64,000 bases of DNA, taken from Tenrec ecaudatus. Its lineage: Eukaryota > Chordata > Mammalia > Afrosoricida > Tenrecidae. The position numbers and the translations under genes are program-made. Below, one piece after another: positions 24,674 through 37,342 of the stretch. Position 1 is the first letter of the stretch; each line of letters begins with the position of its first letter. The stretch covers positions 1,115,501-1,179,500 of the forward strand of contig NW_027457644.1 of NCBI RefSeq assembly GCF_050624435.1, given 5' to 3'. A model generated the notes under the pieces. That model worked only from the letters and a program-made list of their open reading frames with translations. It was not told the DNA's origin and did not search any database.

Positions 24674-25297
24674 TAGGCTCAGGGTAGGGCACCCCTAGGT
24701 TTAGGCTAGGGCACCCCTAGGCTTAGGCTAAGGCTAGAACTCCCCTAGCCTCAGGCTAGGGCACCCCAAGGCTTACGCTAGGGTACCCCTAGGCTTAGGC
24801 TAGGGCACCCCTAGGCTTAGGCTAAGGCTAGGGCTCCCCTAGCCTAAGGCTAGAGCACCCCTAGGCTTAGGCTAGAGCACCCCTAGGCTTAGGCCAGGGC
24901 AACCATAGCCTTAGGCTAAGGCTAGGGCTCCCCTAACCTAAGGCGAGGGCACCCCAATGCTCAGGCTAGGGCACCCCTAGGCTTAGGCTAGGGCACCCCT
25001 AGGCTTAGGCTAAGGCTATGGTTCCCCGAACCTAAGGCTGGGGCACCCCTAGGCTTAGGCTAGGGCACCCCTTGGCTTAGGCTTGGGCACCCCTATACGT
25101 AGGCTAGGGCACCCCTAGGCTTAGGCTAGGGCACCCCTAGGCTAAGGCTAAGGCTACGGCTCCCCTATCCTAAGTCCTGGGCACCCCCAGACTCAAGCTA
25201 TGGCACCCCTAGGCTTAGGCTAGTGCACCCCTAAACTTAGGCTAGGACACCCCTACGGTTAGGCTAGGGCACCCCTAGGCTTAGGCTAAGGCTAGGG

Positions 25298-26100
25298 CTC
25301 CCTTATCTTAGGCTAGGACACCCCTAGGCTTAGGCTAGGGGACACCTAGGCTTAGGTTAGGGTACCCCTAGGCTTAGGCTAGGGCACCCCTAGGCTTAGG
25401 CTTGGGCACCCCTAGGCTTAGGATAGGGCACCCATAGGCTTAGGCTAAGGCTAGGGCTCCCCTAGGCTAGGGCACCCCTAGGCTTAGGCTGGGGCACCCC
25501 TAGGCTTAGGCTAGGGCACCCCTAGGTTTAGGCTAGGCCACCCCTAGGCTTAGGATAGGGCACCCCTCGGCTTAGGCTAGGGCACCCCTAGGCTTAAGCT
25601 AGGGCTCCCCTACGTTTAGGCTAAGGCACCCCTAGTCTTAGGCTAAGGCTAGGGCTCCCCTAGCCCAAAGCTAGAGCACCCCTAGGCTTAGGCTGGGGCA
25701 CCCCTAGGCTTATGCTAAGGCCAGGGCTCCCCTAGATTAAGGCTAGGCACCCCTAGGCTTAGGCTAGGGCAACCCTAGGCTTAGGCTAGGGCAGACCTAG
25801 GTTTAGGCTAAGGCTAGGTCTCGCCTAGCCTAAGGCTAGGGTACCCCAAGACTTAGGTTAGGGCACCCCTTGGCTTAGGCTAGGGCACCCCTAGACTTAG
25901 GCTAAGGCACCCCTAGGCTTAGCCTAGGGCAATTCTAGGCTTAGGCTAAGGCTAGGGCTCCCCTAGCCTCAGGCTAGGGCACCCCTATGTTTAGGCTAGG
26001 GCACCCCTAATTTTAGGCTAGGGCACTCCTAGCTTAGTAAAAGGCTAGGGTTCCCCTAGCCTAAGGCTAGGGCACCCCTAGGCTTAGGCTAGGGCACCCC
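25298..26100 (+). repeat. 1427-bp-spaced duplication, copy 2 (truncated)
   Basis: Near-identical copy of 23871-24673. A full tandem copy would continue to about 26.7 kb. Instead, at about 26100 the sequence switches to that found at 25137 (shared rare marker CTAAGTCCTGGGC). This equals a 1427-bp duplication followed by a 464-bp deletion, a net gain of 963 bp. Confidence 0.88.
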
Positions 26101-27510
26101 TAGGCTAAGGCTAAGGCTACGGCTCCCCTATCCTAAGTCCTGGGCACCCCCAGACTCAAGCTATGGCACCCCTAGGCTTAGGCTAGTGCACCCCTAAACT
26201 TAGGCTAGGACACCCCTACGGTTAGGCTAGGGCACCCCTAGGCTTAGGCTAAGGCCAGGGTCCCTTGCCTAAGGCTAGGGCACTCCTAGGCTTAGGCTAG
26301 CGCACCCCTAGGCTTAGGCTAGGGCACCCCTAGGCTTAGGTTAGGGCACCCCTAGGCTTAAGCTAGGGCACCCCTAGGCTTAGGCTAGGGAACCCCTAGG
26401 CTTAGGATAGGGCACCCCTAGGCTTAGGCTAAGGCTAGGGCCCGCCTAGCCTAAGGCTAGCACACCCCTAGGCGTAGGCGAGGGAACCCCTAGCCTTAGG
26501 CTTGGGCGCCCAAGGCTTAGGCTGGGGCACCCCCAGGCTTAGTCTAAGGCTAAGGCTCCCCTAGCCTTAGGCTAGGGCACCCCTAGACTTAGGCTGGGGC
26601 TCCCCTAGGCTTAGGCTAGGGGCCCCTAGGTTTAAGCTAGGGCACCCCTAGGCTTAGGCTTAGGCTAGGGCTCCCCTAGCCTAAGGCTAGGACACCCCTA
26701 GGCTTAGGCTTGGGCACCCCTAGGCTTAGGATAGGGCACCCCTAGGCTTAGGCTAGGGCACCCCTAGGCTTAGGCTCAGGCTACGGCTCCCCTAGCCTCA
26801 GGTTAGGGCACCCCTAGAATCAGGCTATGGCACCCCTTGGCTTAGGCTTGGGCAATCCTAGACTAGACTAAGGGTAGGGCTCCCCTAGCCTCAGGTTAGG
26901 GCACCCCTAGTCTCAGGCTAGGGCACCTCTAGACTCAGGCTATGGCATCTCTAGTCTTAGGTTAGGGCACCCCTAGGCTTAGGCTAGGCCATCCCTAGAC
27001 TTAGGCTCGGGCACCCCTAGGCTTAGGCTAAGGCTAGGGCTCCCCTAGCCTAAGGCTAGAGCACCCCTAGGCTTAGGCTTGGGCACGCCTAGGCTTAGGC
27101 TAGGGCACCCCTAGGCTTAGTCTCAGGCTACGGCTCCCCTAGCCTCAGGCTAGGGCACCCCTAGACTCAGGCTATGGCAACCCTAGGCTTAGGCTAGGGC
27201 AATCCAAGGCTAGACTAAGAGTAGGGCTCCCCTAGCCTCAGGCTAGGGCACCCCTAGTCTCAGGCTAGGGCACCTCTAGACTCAGGATATGGCATCCCTA
27301 GTCTTAGGTTAGGGCACCCCTAGGCTTAGGCTAAGGCACCACTAGGCTTAGGCTAGGTCTCCCCTAGGCTTAGCCTAGGGCACCACTAGGCTTAGGTTAG
27401 GGCACCCCTAGGCTGAGCCTAGGGCACTCCTAGCCTTAGGCTAGGGCACCTCTTGACTTAGGCTAGGGCACCCTTAGTCGTAGGCTAAGACTAGGGCTCC
27501 CCTAGCCTAA

Positions 27511-28717
27511 GGCTAGTGCACCCCTAGGCTCAGGCTAGGCCACCCCTAGGCTTCGGCTAGGACACCCCAAGGCTTAGGTTAAGGCTAAGGCTCCCCTAGT
27601 CTAAGGCTTGGGCACCCCTAGGCTTAGGCTAGGGCACCCCTAGGCTTAGGCAAGGGCACCCCTAGGCTTAGGCTAAGGCTGCGGCTCCCCTAGCCTCAGG
27701 CTAGGGCACCCGTAGGCTCAGGCTAGGGCACCCCTAGGCTCATGCTAGGGAAGCCCTAGGCTTAGGCTAGGGCACCCCTAGGCTTAGGCTATGGCACCCC
27801 TAGGCTTAGGCTAAGGCTAGGGCTCCCCCAGCCTAAGGCTAGGGCACCCCTACGCTCAGGCTAGGGCACCCCTAGGCTTAGGCTAGGGCACCCCTAGGCT
27901 TAGGCTAATGCTAGGGCTCCCATAGCCTCAGGCTAGGGCACCCCTATGCTTAGGCTAGGGCACCCCAAAGTTTACGCTAGGGCACCCCTAGGCTCAGGCT
28001 ATGGCACAACTAGACTCAGGCTAGGGAACCCCTACGCTTAGGCTCTGGCATCCCTAGGCTTAGGCTAGGGCACCCATAGGCTTAAGCTAGGCTCCCCTAG
28101 GTTTAGGCTAAGGCACCCCTAGGCTTAGGCTAAGTCTAGGGCTCCCCTAGCCTAAAGCTAGAGCACCCCTAGGCTTAGGCTGGGGCACCGCTAGGCTTAG
28201 GCTAAGGTCAGGGCTCCCCTAGATTAAGGCTAGGCACCCCAAGGCTTAGGCTAGGGCACCCCTAGGCTTAGGCTATGGCAGACCTAGGCTTAGGCTAAGG
28301 CTAGGTCTCGCCTAGCCTAAGGCTAGGGTACCCCAAGACTTAGGCTAGGGCACCCCTAGGCTTAGGCTAGGGCACCCCTAGACTTAGGCTAAGGCAACGC
28401 CTCCCCTAGCCTCAGGCTAGGGCACCCCAAGACTCAGGCTAAGGCACCCCTAGGCTTAGCCTAGCACAATCCTAGGCTTAGGCTAAGGCTAGGGCTCCCC
28501 TAGCCTCAGGCTAGCGCACCCCTATGCTTAGGCTAGGGCACCCCTAAGTTTAGGCTAGGGCACTCCTAGGCTTAGGAAAAGGCTAGGGTTCCCCTAGCCT
28601 AAGGCTAGGGCACCCCTAGCCGAAGGCTAGGGCACCCCTAGGCTTAGGATAGGGCACCCCTAGTCTTAGGCTAGGGCACCCCTAGGCTTAGGCTAGGGCA
28701 CCCCTAGGCTTAGGCTA
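27511..28717 (+). repeat. Block F, copy 1
   Basis: About 1.2 kb whose variant order is repeated at 30552-31757 with an offset of 3040-3041 bp (checked at 27561/30602 and 28571/31611). It lies within superrepeat E copy 2, so this material has paralogues near 22.2-23.4 kb and more distantly 15.3-16.3 kb. Confidence 0.85.
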
Positions 28718-29162
28718 GAGCACCCCTAGGCTAAGGCTAGGGCAGCACTAGGCTTAGGCAAGGTCACCCATAGCCTTTGGCTAAGGCTAGGGCTCCCCTA
28801 GCCTAAGGCGGGGGCACCCCTATGTTCAGGCTAGGGCACCCCTAGGCTTAGGCTAGGGCACCCCTAGGCTTAGGCTAAGGCTATGGTTCCCCTAACCTAA
28901 GGCTGAGGCACCCCTAGGCTTAGGCTAGGGCACCCCTAGCCTTAGGTTAGGGCCCCCCTTAGCGTAGGCTAGGGCACCCCTAGGCTTAGTCTAGGGCACC
29001 CCTATGCTAAGGCTAAGGCTACGGCTCCCCTAGCCTAAGGCTAGGGCACCCCCAGGCTCAAGCTATGGCACCCCTAGGCTTAGGCTAGGGCACCCCTAGA
29101 CTTAGGCTAGGACACCCCTATGGTTAGGCTAGGGCACCCCTAGGCTTAGGCTAAGGCTAGGG

Positions 29163-30551
29163 CTCCCTTGCCTAAGGCTAGGACACCCCTAGGCTTAGGC
29201 TAGGGCACACCTAGGCTTAGGTTAGGGTACCCCTACGCTTAGACTAGGTCACCCCTAGGCTTAGGCTTGGGCACCCCTAGGCTTAGGATAGGGCACGCAT
29301 AGGCTTAGGCTAAGGCTAGGGCCCTCCTAGCCTAAGGCTAAGGCACCCCTAGGCGTAGGCTAGGGCACCCAGCGTTAGGTTTGGGCGCCCCTAGGCTTGG
29401 CCGGGGGAACCCCTAGGCTTAGGCTAAGGCTAGGGCTCCCCTAGCCTTAGGCTAGGGCACCGCTAGGCTTAGGCTGGGGCACCCCTAGGCTTAGGATAGG
29501 GCCCCCCTAGGCTTAGGCTAGGGCACCCCTAGGCTTAGGCTCAGGCTACGGCTCCCCTAGCCTCAGGCTAGGGCACCCCTAGACTCAGGCTATGGCACCC
29601 CTAGGCTTAGGCTAGGGCAATCATAGGCTAGACTAAGGGTAGGGCTCCCCGAGCCTCAGGCTAGGGCACCCCTAGTCTCAGGCTAGGGCACCTCTAGACT
29701 CAGGCTATGGCATCCCTAGTTTTAGGTTAGGGCACCCCTAGGCTTAGCCTAAGGCACCACTAGGCTTAGGCTAGGGCTCCCCTAGGCTTAGCCTAGGGCA
29801 CCACTAGGCTTAGGCTAGGGCACCCCTAGGCTTTGCCTAGGGCACTCCTAGCCTTAGGCTAGGGCACCCCTAGACTTAGGCTAGGGCACCCATAGTCGTA
29901 GGCTAAGACTAGGGCTCCCCTAGCCTAAGGCTAGGGCACCCCTAGGCTCAGGCTAGGGCACCCCTAGGCTTCGGCTAGGACACCCCTAGGCATAGGCTAA
30001 GGCTAGTGCTCCCCTAGCCTAAGGCTTGGGCACCCCTAGGCTTAGGCTAAGGGACCCCTAGGCTTAGGCTAGGGCACCCCTAGGCTTAGGCTAAGGCTGC
30101 GGCTCCCCTAGCCTCAGGCTAGGGCACCCGTATGCTCAGGCTAGGCAACCCCTAGGCTCATGCTAGGGCAGCCCTAGGCTTAGGCTAGGGCACCCCTAGG
30201 CTTAGGCTAGGGCACCCCTAGGCTTAGGCTAAGGCTAGGGCTCCCCAAGCCTAAGGATAGGGCACCACTAGGCTTAGGCTAGGGCACCCTAGGCTTAGGC
30301 TAGGGCACCCCAAGACTTAGGCTAAGGCTAGGGCTCCCCTAGCCTAAGGCTACGGCACCCCTAGGCTCAGGCTAGGGCTCCCCTAGGCTTAGGCTAGGGC
30401 AATCCTAGGCTTAGGCTAGGGCACCCCTAGGCTTAAGCTAAGGCTCCCCTAGGCTTAGGATAGGGCACCCCTAGGCTCAGGCTAAGGCACCCCTGGGCTT
30501 AGTCTAGGGCACCCCTAGCATTAGTCTAAGGCTAGGGCTCCCCTAGCCTCA
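29163..30551 (+). repeat. Satellite: start of superrepeat E copy 3, then block G1
   Basis: 29163-29500 repeats the opening of 19261-19560 at an offset of 9902 bp, including the CCAGCGTT variant (19467/29369). From about 29.5 kb it switches to material resembling 2.0-2.9 and 58.0-58.7 kb. 29685-30300 is duplicated at 31872-32487 with an offset of 2186-2187 bp. No gene was seen. Confidence 0.8.
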
Positions 30552-31757
30552 GGCTAGTGCACCCCTAGGCTCAGGCTAGGCCACCCCTAGGCTTCGACTA
30601 GGACACCCCTAGGCTTAGGTTAAGGCTAAGGCTCCCCTAGCCTAAGGCTTGCGCACCCCTAGGCTTAGGCTAGGGCACCCCTAGGCTTAGGCTAGGGCAC
30701 CCCTAGGCTTAGGCTAAGGCTGCGGCTCCCCTAGCCTCAGGCTAGGGCACCCGTAGGCTCAGGCTAGGGCACCCCTAGGCTCATGCTAGGGCAGCCCTAG
30801 GCTTAGGCTAGGGCACCCCTAGGCTTAGGCTATGGCACCCGTAGGCTTAGGCTAATGCTAGGGCTCCCCCAGCCTAAGGCTAGGGCACCCCTACGCTCAG
30901 GCTAGGGCACCCCTAGGCTTAGGCTAGGGGACCCCTAGGCTTAGGCTAATGCTAGGGCTCCCATAGCCTCAGCTAGGGCACCCCTATGCTTAGGCTAGGG
31001 CACCCCTAAGTTTACGCTAGGGCAACCCTAGGCTCAGGCTATGGCACAACTAGACTCAGGCTAGGGCACCCCTACGCTTAGGCTCGGGCACCCCTAGGCT
31101 TAGGCTAGGGCACCCCTAGGCTTAAGCTAGGCTCCCCTAGGTTTAGGCTAAGGCACCCCTAGGCTTAGGCTAAGGCTAGGGCTCCCCTAGCCTAAAGCTA
31201 GAGCACCCCTAGGCTTAGGCTGGGGCACCGCTAGGCTTAGGCTAAGGCCAGGGCTCCCCTAGATTAAGGCTAGGCACCCCAAGGCTTAGGCTAGGGCACC
31301 CCTAGGCTTAGGCTAGGGCAGACCTAGTCTTAGCCTAAGGCTAGGTCTCGCCTAGCCTAAGGCTAGGGTACCCCAAGACTTAGGCTAGGGCACCCCTAGG
31401 CTTAGGCTAGGGCACCCCTAGACTTAGGCTAAGGCAACGCCTCCCCTAGCCTCAGGCTAGGGCACCCCAAGACTCAGGCTAAGGAACCCCTAGGCTTAGC
31501 CTAGCACAATCCTAGGCTTAGGCTAAGGCTAGGGCTCCCCAAGCCTCAGGCTAGCGCACCCCTATGCTTAGGCTAGGGGACCCCTAAGTTTAGGCTAGGG
31601 CACTCCTAGGCTTAGGAAAAGGCTAGGGTTCCCCTAGCCTAAGGCTAGGGCACCCCTAGCCGGAGGCTAGGGCACCCCTAGGCTTAGGATAGGGCACCCC
31701 TAGTCTTAGGCTAGGGCACCCCTAGGCTTAGGCTAGGGCACCCCTAGGCTTAGGCTA
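30552..31757 (+). repeat. Block F, copy 2
   Basis: Paralogue of 27511-28717 at about 3.04 kb. It has small changes, for example CTTCGACTAGG here against CTTCGGCTAGG in copy 1. The CTTCGA form is also found at 10541. This shows that single variants do not sort cleanly with block ancestry. Confidence 0.85.
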
Positions 31758-32640
31758 ACCTAGAACTCCCCTAGCCTCAGGCTAGGGCACCCCTAGGCTT
31801 AGGCTAGAGCACCCCTAGGCTAAGGCTAGGGCACCCCTAGGCTTAGGCTAGGGCACCCCTATTCTCAGGGTAGGGCACCTCTAGACTCAGGCTATGGCAT
31901 CCCTAGTTTTAGGTTAGGGCACCCCTAGGCTTAGCCTAAGGCACCACTAGGCTTAGGCTAGGGCTCCCCTAGGCTTAGCCTAGGGCACCACTAGGCTTAG
32001 GCTAGGGCACCCCTAGGCTTAGGCTAGGGCACTCCTAGCCTTAGGCTACGGCACCCCTAGACTTAGGCTAGGGCACCCCTACTCGTAGGCTAAGACTAGG
32101 GCTCCCCTAGCCTAAGGCTAGGGCACCCCTAGGCTCAGGCTAGGGCACCCCTAGGCTTCGGATAGGACACCCCTAGGCATAGGCTAAGGCTATTGCTCCC
32201 CTAGCCTAAGGCTTGGGCAACCGTAGGCTTAGGCTAGGGCACCCCTATGCTTAGGCTTGGGCACCCATAGGCGTAGGCTAAGGCTGCGGCTCCCCTACCT
32301 CAGGCTAGGGAACCTGTATGCTCAGGCTAGGGCACCCCTAGGCTCATGCTAGGGCAGCCATAGGCTTAGGCTAGGTCACCCCTAGGCTTAGGCTAGGGCA
32401 CCCCTAGGCTTAGGCTAAGGCTAGGGCTCCCCCAGCCTAAGGCTAGGGCACCACTAGGCTTAGGCTAGGGCACCCTAGGCTTAGGCTAGGGAACGCCTAG
32501 GCTTAGGCTAGGGCACCCCTAGGCTTAGGCTAGGGCACCCCTAGACTTAGGCTCAGGCTAGGGCTCCCCTAGGCTTAGGCTAAGGCTAGGGCTCCCACAG
32601 CCTAAGGCTAGGGCACCACTAGGCTTAGGCTAGGGCACCC
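31758..32640 (+). repeat. Satellite containing block G2
   Basis: 31872-32487 repeats 29685-30300 (offset 2186-2187, checked at 29691/31878, 30001/32188 and 30281/32467). Substitutions are moderately frequent. The flanks are ordinary monomers. Confidence 0.8.
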
Positions 32641-35605
32641 CTAGGCTTAAGCTAAGGCTCCCCTAGGCTTAGGGTAGGGCACCCCTAGGCTCAGGCTAGG
32701 GCACCCCTGGGCTTAGTCTAGGGCACCCCTAGCCTTAGTCTAAGGCTAGGGCTCCCCTAGCCTCAGGCTAGGGCACCCTTATGCTTAGGTTAGGCCATCC
32801 CAAGACTTAGGCTCAGGCACCCCTAGGCTTAGGCTAAGGCTAGCGCTCCCCTAGCCTAAGGCTAGAGCACCCCTAGGCTTAGGCTAGGGCACCCCAAGCT
32901 TAGGCTAGGGCACCCCTAGGCTTAGGCTAATTCTAGGGCTCCCCTAGCCTAAGGCTAGGGCACCCATAGGCTTAGGCTAGGGCACACCTAGGCTTAGGCT
33001 AGGGCAATCCTAGGCTTAGGCTAAGGTTGGGCTCCCCTAGCCTCAGGGTAAGGCACCCCTAGGCTCAGGCTTCGGCACCCCTAAGCTTAGACTAGGGCAC
33101 CCCTAGGCTTAGACTAAGGCTACGGCTCACCCAACCTCAGGCTAGTGCACCCCTACACTCAGGATATGGCACCCCTAGGCTTAGCTAGGGCAATTCTAGG
33201 CTAGACTAACGCTAGGGCTCCCATAGCCTCAGGCTAGGGCACCCTTGGCTCAGGCTAGGGCACCCCTACGCTCAGGCTAGGGCACCCCTAGGTTAGGCTA
33301 GGGCACCCCTAGGCTTAGGCTAAGTCTAGGGCTCCACTAGCCTCATTCTACGGCACCCCTAGGCTTCCACTAGGGCACCCCTAGGCTTAGGTTAGGGCAC
33401 CCCTAGGCTTAGGCTAAGGCTAGGGCTCCCCTAGCCTAAAGCTAGAGCACCCCTAGGCTTAGGCTAGGGCACTCCTAGGCTTAGGCTAAGGCCAGGGCTC
33501 CGCTGGCCTAAGGCTAGGGCACCCCTAGGCTTAGGATAGGGCACCCCTAGGCTTAGGCTAGGGCATCCCTAGGCTTAGGCTAGGGCAGACCTACGCTTAG
33601 GCTAAGGCTAGGTCTCGCCTAGCCTAAGGCTAGGGCATCCCCAGGCTTAGGCTAGGGCACCCCTAGGCTTAGGCTAGGGTACCCCTAGACTGAGGCTAAA
33701 GCAACGGCTCCCCTAGCCTCAGGCTAGGGCACCCCACGACTCAGGCTAAGGCACCCCTTGGCTTAGGCAGGGCAATCCTAGGCTTAGGCTTAGACTAGGG
33801 CTCCCCTAGCCTCAGGCTAGGGCAACCCTATGCTTACGTTAGGGCACCCCTAAGTTTAGGCTAGGGCACCCCTAGGCTTAGGCTATGGCTTCGGCTCCAC
33901 TAGCCTAAGGCTAGGACTCCCCTACCCTCAGGCTAGGGCACCCCTAGGCTTACGTTAGGGCACCCCTAGGCTTAGGCTAGGGCACCCCTAGGCTTAGGCT
34001 AGGGCACCCCTAGACTTAGGCTAAGGCAACGGCTCCTCTAGCCTCAGGCTACGTCACGCTAAGACTCAGGCTAGGGCACCCCTAGGCTTAGGCTAGGGCA
34101 CCCCTAAGTTTAGGCTAGGGCACCCCTAGGCTTAGGCTATGGCTTCGGCTCCCCTAGCCTAAAGCTAGGGCACCCCTAGGCTCAGGCTATGGCACCCCTA
34201 TACTCAGGCTAGGGCTCCCCTATGCTTAGGCTAGGGCAGCCTTAAGCTTAGTCTAGGGCACCCCTAGGCTTAGGCTAGGGCAGACCTACGCTTAGGCTAG
34301 GGCACCCCTTGGCTTAGGAAAAGGCTAGGGTTACCCTAGCCTAAGGCTAGGGCACCCTTAGGCTTAGGCTAGGGGACCCCTAGGCTTAGGCTAGGGCACC
34401 CCTAGGCTTAAGCTAGGACTCCCCTAGGCTTAGGCTACGGCTCCCCTAGCCTCAGGCTAGTGCACCCCTAGACTCAGTATATGGCACCCTTAGGCTTAGC
34501 TAAGGCAATCCTAGGCTAGACTAACGCTAGGGCTCCCCTAGCCTCAGGATAGTCCACCCTTAGGCTTAGGCTAGGGCTCCCCTAGACTTAAGCTAGGGCT
34601 CCCCTAGGCTTAAGCTAGGACTCCCCTAGGCTTAAGCTAAGGCTACGGCTCCCCTAGCCTCAGGCTGCTGTACACCTAGACTCATTATATGGCACCCCTA
34701 GACTTAGCTAGGGCAATCCTAGGCTAGATTAACGCTAGGGTTCCCATAGCCTCAGGCTAGTGCACCCGTTGGCTCAGGCTAGGGCACCCCTACGCTCAGG
34801 CTAGGGCACCCCTAGGCTTAGGCTAGGGCACCCCTAGGCTTAGGCTAAGGCTAGGGCACCCCTAGCCTCAGGCTAGGGCACCCCTATGCTTAGGCTAGGG
34901 CACCCCTAAGTTTAGGCTAGGGCACCCCTAGGCTCAGGCTATGGCACCCCTAGACTCAGGCTAGAGCACGCCTACGCTTAGGCTAGGGCACACCTAGGCT
35001 TAGGCTAGGGCACCCCTAGGCTTAAGCTAGGGCTCCCCTACGTTTAGGCTAAGGCACCCCTAGTCTTAGGCTAAGGCTAGGGCTCCCCTAGCCCAAAGCT
35101 AGAGCACCCCTAGGCTTAGGCTGGGGCACCCCTAGGTTTATGCTAAGGCCAGGGCTCCCCTAGATTAAGGCTAGGCACCCCTAGGCTTAGGCTAGGGCAA
35201 CCCTAGGCTTAGGCTAGGGCAGACCTAGGTTTAGGCTAAGGCTAGGTCTCGCCTAGCCTAAGGCTAGGGTACCCCAAGACTTAGGTTAGGGCACCCCTAG
35301 GCTTAGGCTAGGGCACCCCTAGACTTAGGCTAAGGCACCCCTAGGCTTAGCCTAGGGAAATCCTAGGCTTAGGCTAAGGCTAGGGCTCCACTAGGCTCAG
35401 GCTAGGGCACCCCTATGTTTAGGCTTGGGCACCCCTAATTTTAGGCTAGGGCACTCCTAGGCTTAATAAAAGGCTAGGGTTCCCCTAGCCTAAGGCTAGG
35501 GCACCCCTAGGCTTAGGCTAGGGCACCCCTAGGCTCAGGCTAGGGCACCCCTAGGTTTAGGCTAGGGCACCCCTAAGCTTAGGCTAAGGCTAGAACTCCC
35601 CTAGC
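32641..35605 (+). repeat. ~6-kb superrepeat, block H1
   Basis: The block is repeated at 38572-41587. The offset is 5931 bp at the start, 6004 by 34021 and at 35041, and 5982 by 35591. The last change is exactly 22 bp. The difference near 39.48 kb is an extra segment containing an AAAGCTAGAGC variant. It includes the rare CATTATATGG variant at 34683. Confidence 0.85.
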
Positions 35606-35846
35606 CTCAGGCTAGGGCACCCCTAGGCTTACGCTAGGGTACCCCTAGGCTTAGGCTAGAGCACCCCTAGGCTTAGGCTAGAGCACCCCTAGGTTTAGGC
35701 CAGGGCACCCATAGCCTTAGGCTAAGGCTAGGGCTCCCCTAGCCTAAGGCGAGGGCACCCCAATGCTCAGTTTAGGGCACCCCTAGGCTTAGGCTAGGGC
35801 ACCCCTAGGCTTAGGCTAAGGCTATGGTTCCCCGAACCAAAGGCTG

Positions 35847-37342
35847 GGGCACCCCTAGGCTTAGGCTAGGGCACCCCTTGGCTTAGGCTAGGGCACCCCT
35901 ATGCGTATTCTAGGGCACCCCTAGGCTAAGGATAAGGCTACGGCTCCCCTATCCTAAGGCTAGGGCACCCCCAGGCTCAAGCTATGGCACCCCTATGCGT
36001 ATTCTAGGGCACCCCTAGGCTAAGGCTAAGGCTACGGCTCCCCTATCCTAAGGCTAGGGCACCCCCAGGCTCAAGCTATGGCACCCCTAGGCTTAGGCTA
36101 GGGCACCCCTAGACTTAGGCTAGGACGCCCCTACGGTTAGGCTAGGGCACCCCAAGGTTTAGGATAAGGCCAGGGTCCCTTGCCTAAGGCTAGGCACTCC
36201 TAGGCTTAGGCTAGCGCACCCCTAGGCTTAGGCTAGGGCACCCCTAGGCTTAGGTTAGGGCACCCCTAGGCTTAAGCTAGGGCACCCCTAGGCTTAGACT
36301 AGGGCACCCATAGGCTTAGGATAGGGCACCCCTAGGCTTAGGCTAAGGCTAGGGCCCGCCTAGCCTAAGGCTAGGGCACCCCTAGGCGTAGGCGAGGGAA
36401 CCCCTAGCCTTAGGCTTGGGCGCCCCAAGGCTTAGGCTGGCGCACCCCTAGGCTTAGTCTAAGGCTAAGGCTCCACTAGCCTTAGGCTAGGGCACCCCTA
36501 GGCTTAGGCTGGGACACCCCTAGGCTTAGGCTAGGGGACCCCTAGGTTTAAGCTAGGGCACCCCTAGGCTTAGGCTTAGGCTAGTGCACCCCTAGCCTAA
36601 GGCTAGGACACCCCTAGGCTTAGGCTTGGGCACCCCTAGGCTTAGGATAGGGCACCCCTAGGCTTAGGCTCAGGCTATGGGTCCCCTAGCCTCAGGCTAG
36701 GGCACCCCTAGACTCAGGCTATGGCACCCCTTGGCTTAGGCTAGGGCAATCCTAGGCTAGACTAAGGGTAGGGCTCCCCTAGCCTCAGGCTAGGGCACCC
36801 CTAGTCTCAGGCTAGGGCACCTCTAGACTCAGGCTATGGCATCTCTAGTCTTAGGTTAGGGCACCCCTAGGCTTAGGCTAGGCCATCCCTAGACTTAGGC
36901 TCGGGCACCCCTAGGCTTAGGCTAAGGCTAGGGCTCCCCTAGCCTAAGGCTAGAGCACCCCTAGGCTTAGGCTAGGGCACCCCAAGCTTAGGCTAGGGCA
37001 CCCCTAGGCTTAGGCTAAGGCTAGGGCTCCCCTATCCTAAAGCTAGAGCACCCCTGGGCTTAGGCTAGGGCACCCCTAGGCTTAAGCTAAGGCTCCCCTA
37101 GGCTTAGGGTAGGGCACCCCTAGGCTCAGGCTACGGCACCCCTGAGCTTAGTCTAGGGCACCCCTAGCCTTAGTCTAAGGCTAGGGCTCCCCTAGCCTCA
37201 GGCTAGGGCACCCTTAGGCTTAGGCTAGGCCATCCCAAGACTTAGGCTCAGGGACCCCTAGGCTTAGGCTAAGGCTAGCGCTCCCCTAGCCTAAGGCTAG
37301 AGCACCCCTCGGCTTAGGCTAGGGCACCCCAAGCTTAGGCTA
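35847..37342 (+). repeat. 1496-bp tandem duplication, copy 1
   Basis: The block is followed at once by a copy with a constant 1496-bp offset (35851/37347, 35901/37397, 37305/38801). Line-by-line reading of the first ~700 bp and spot checks of the rest found no mismatch, including many private variants such as TAGGACGCCCC and GGTTTAGGATAAGG. 1496 equals 68x22 and also 11x28 + 54x22, consistent with an in-register event. It lies between the H1 and H2 superrepeat blocks. Confidence 0.94.
35901..36088 (+). repeat. 94-bp tandem pair inside the 1496-bp unit
   Basis: A 94-bp unit (28 + 3x22) beginning ATGCGTATTC is present at 35901 and again at 35995. The first copy reads CTAAGGATAAGG where the second reads CTAAGGCTAAGG. 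The pair was copied whole into the second 1496-bp unit (37397 and 37491), so the 94-bp event came first. Confidence 0.9.

Larger units (their letters stand above)
23871..29162 (+). repeat. Superrepeat E, copy 2 (~5.3 kb)
   Basis: Second copy of the 19261-23870 block. It carries an internal duplication with 1427-bp spacing (23871-24673 repeated at 25298-26100). From 26100 the sequence jumps back to the state found at 25137 (offset 963). A 50-bp (28+22) segment at about 23.36-23.42 kb in copy 1 is missing here near 28.70 kb. The superrepeat starts again at 29163. Confidence 0.8.
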
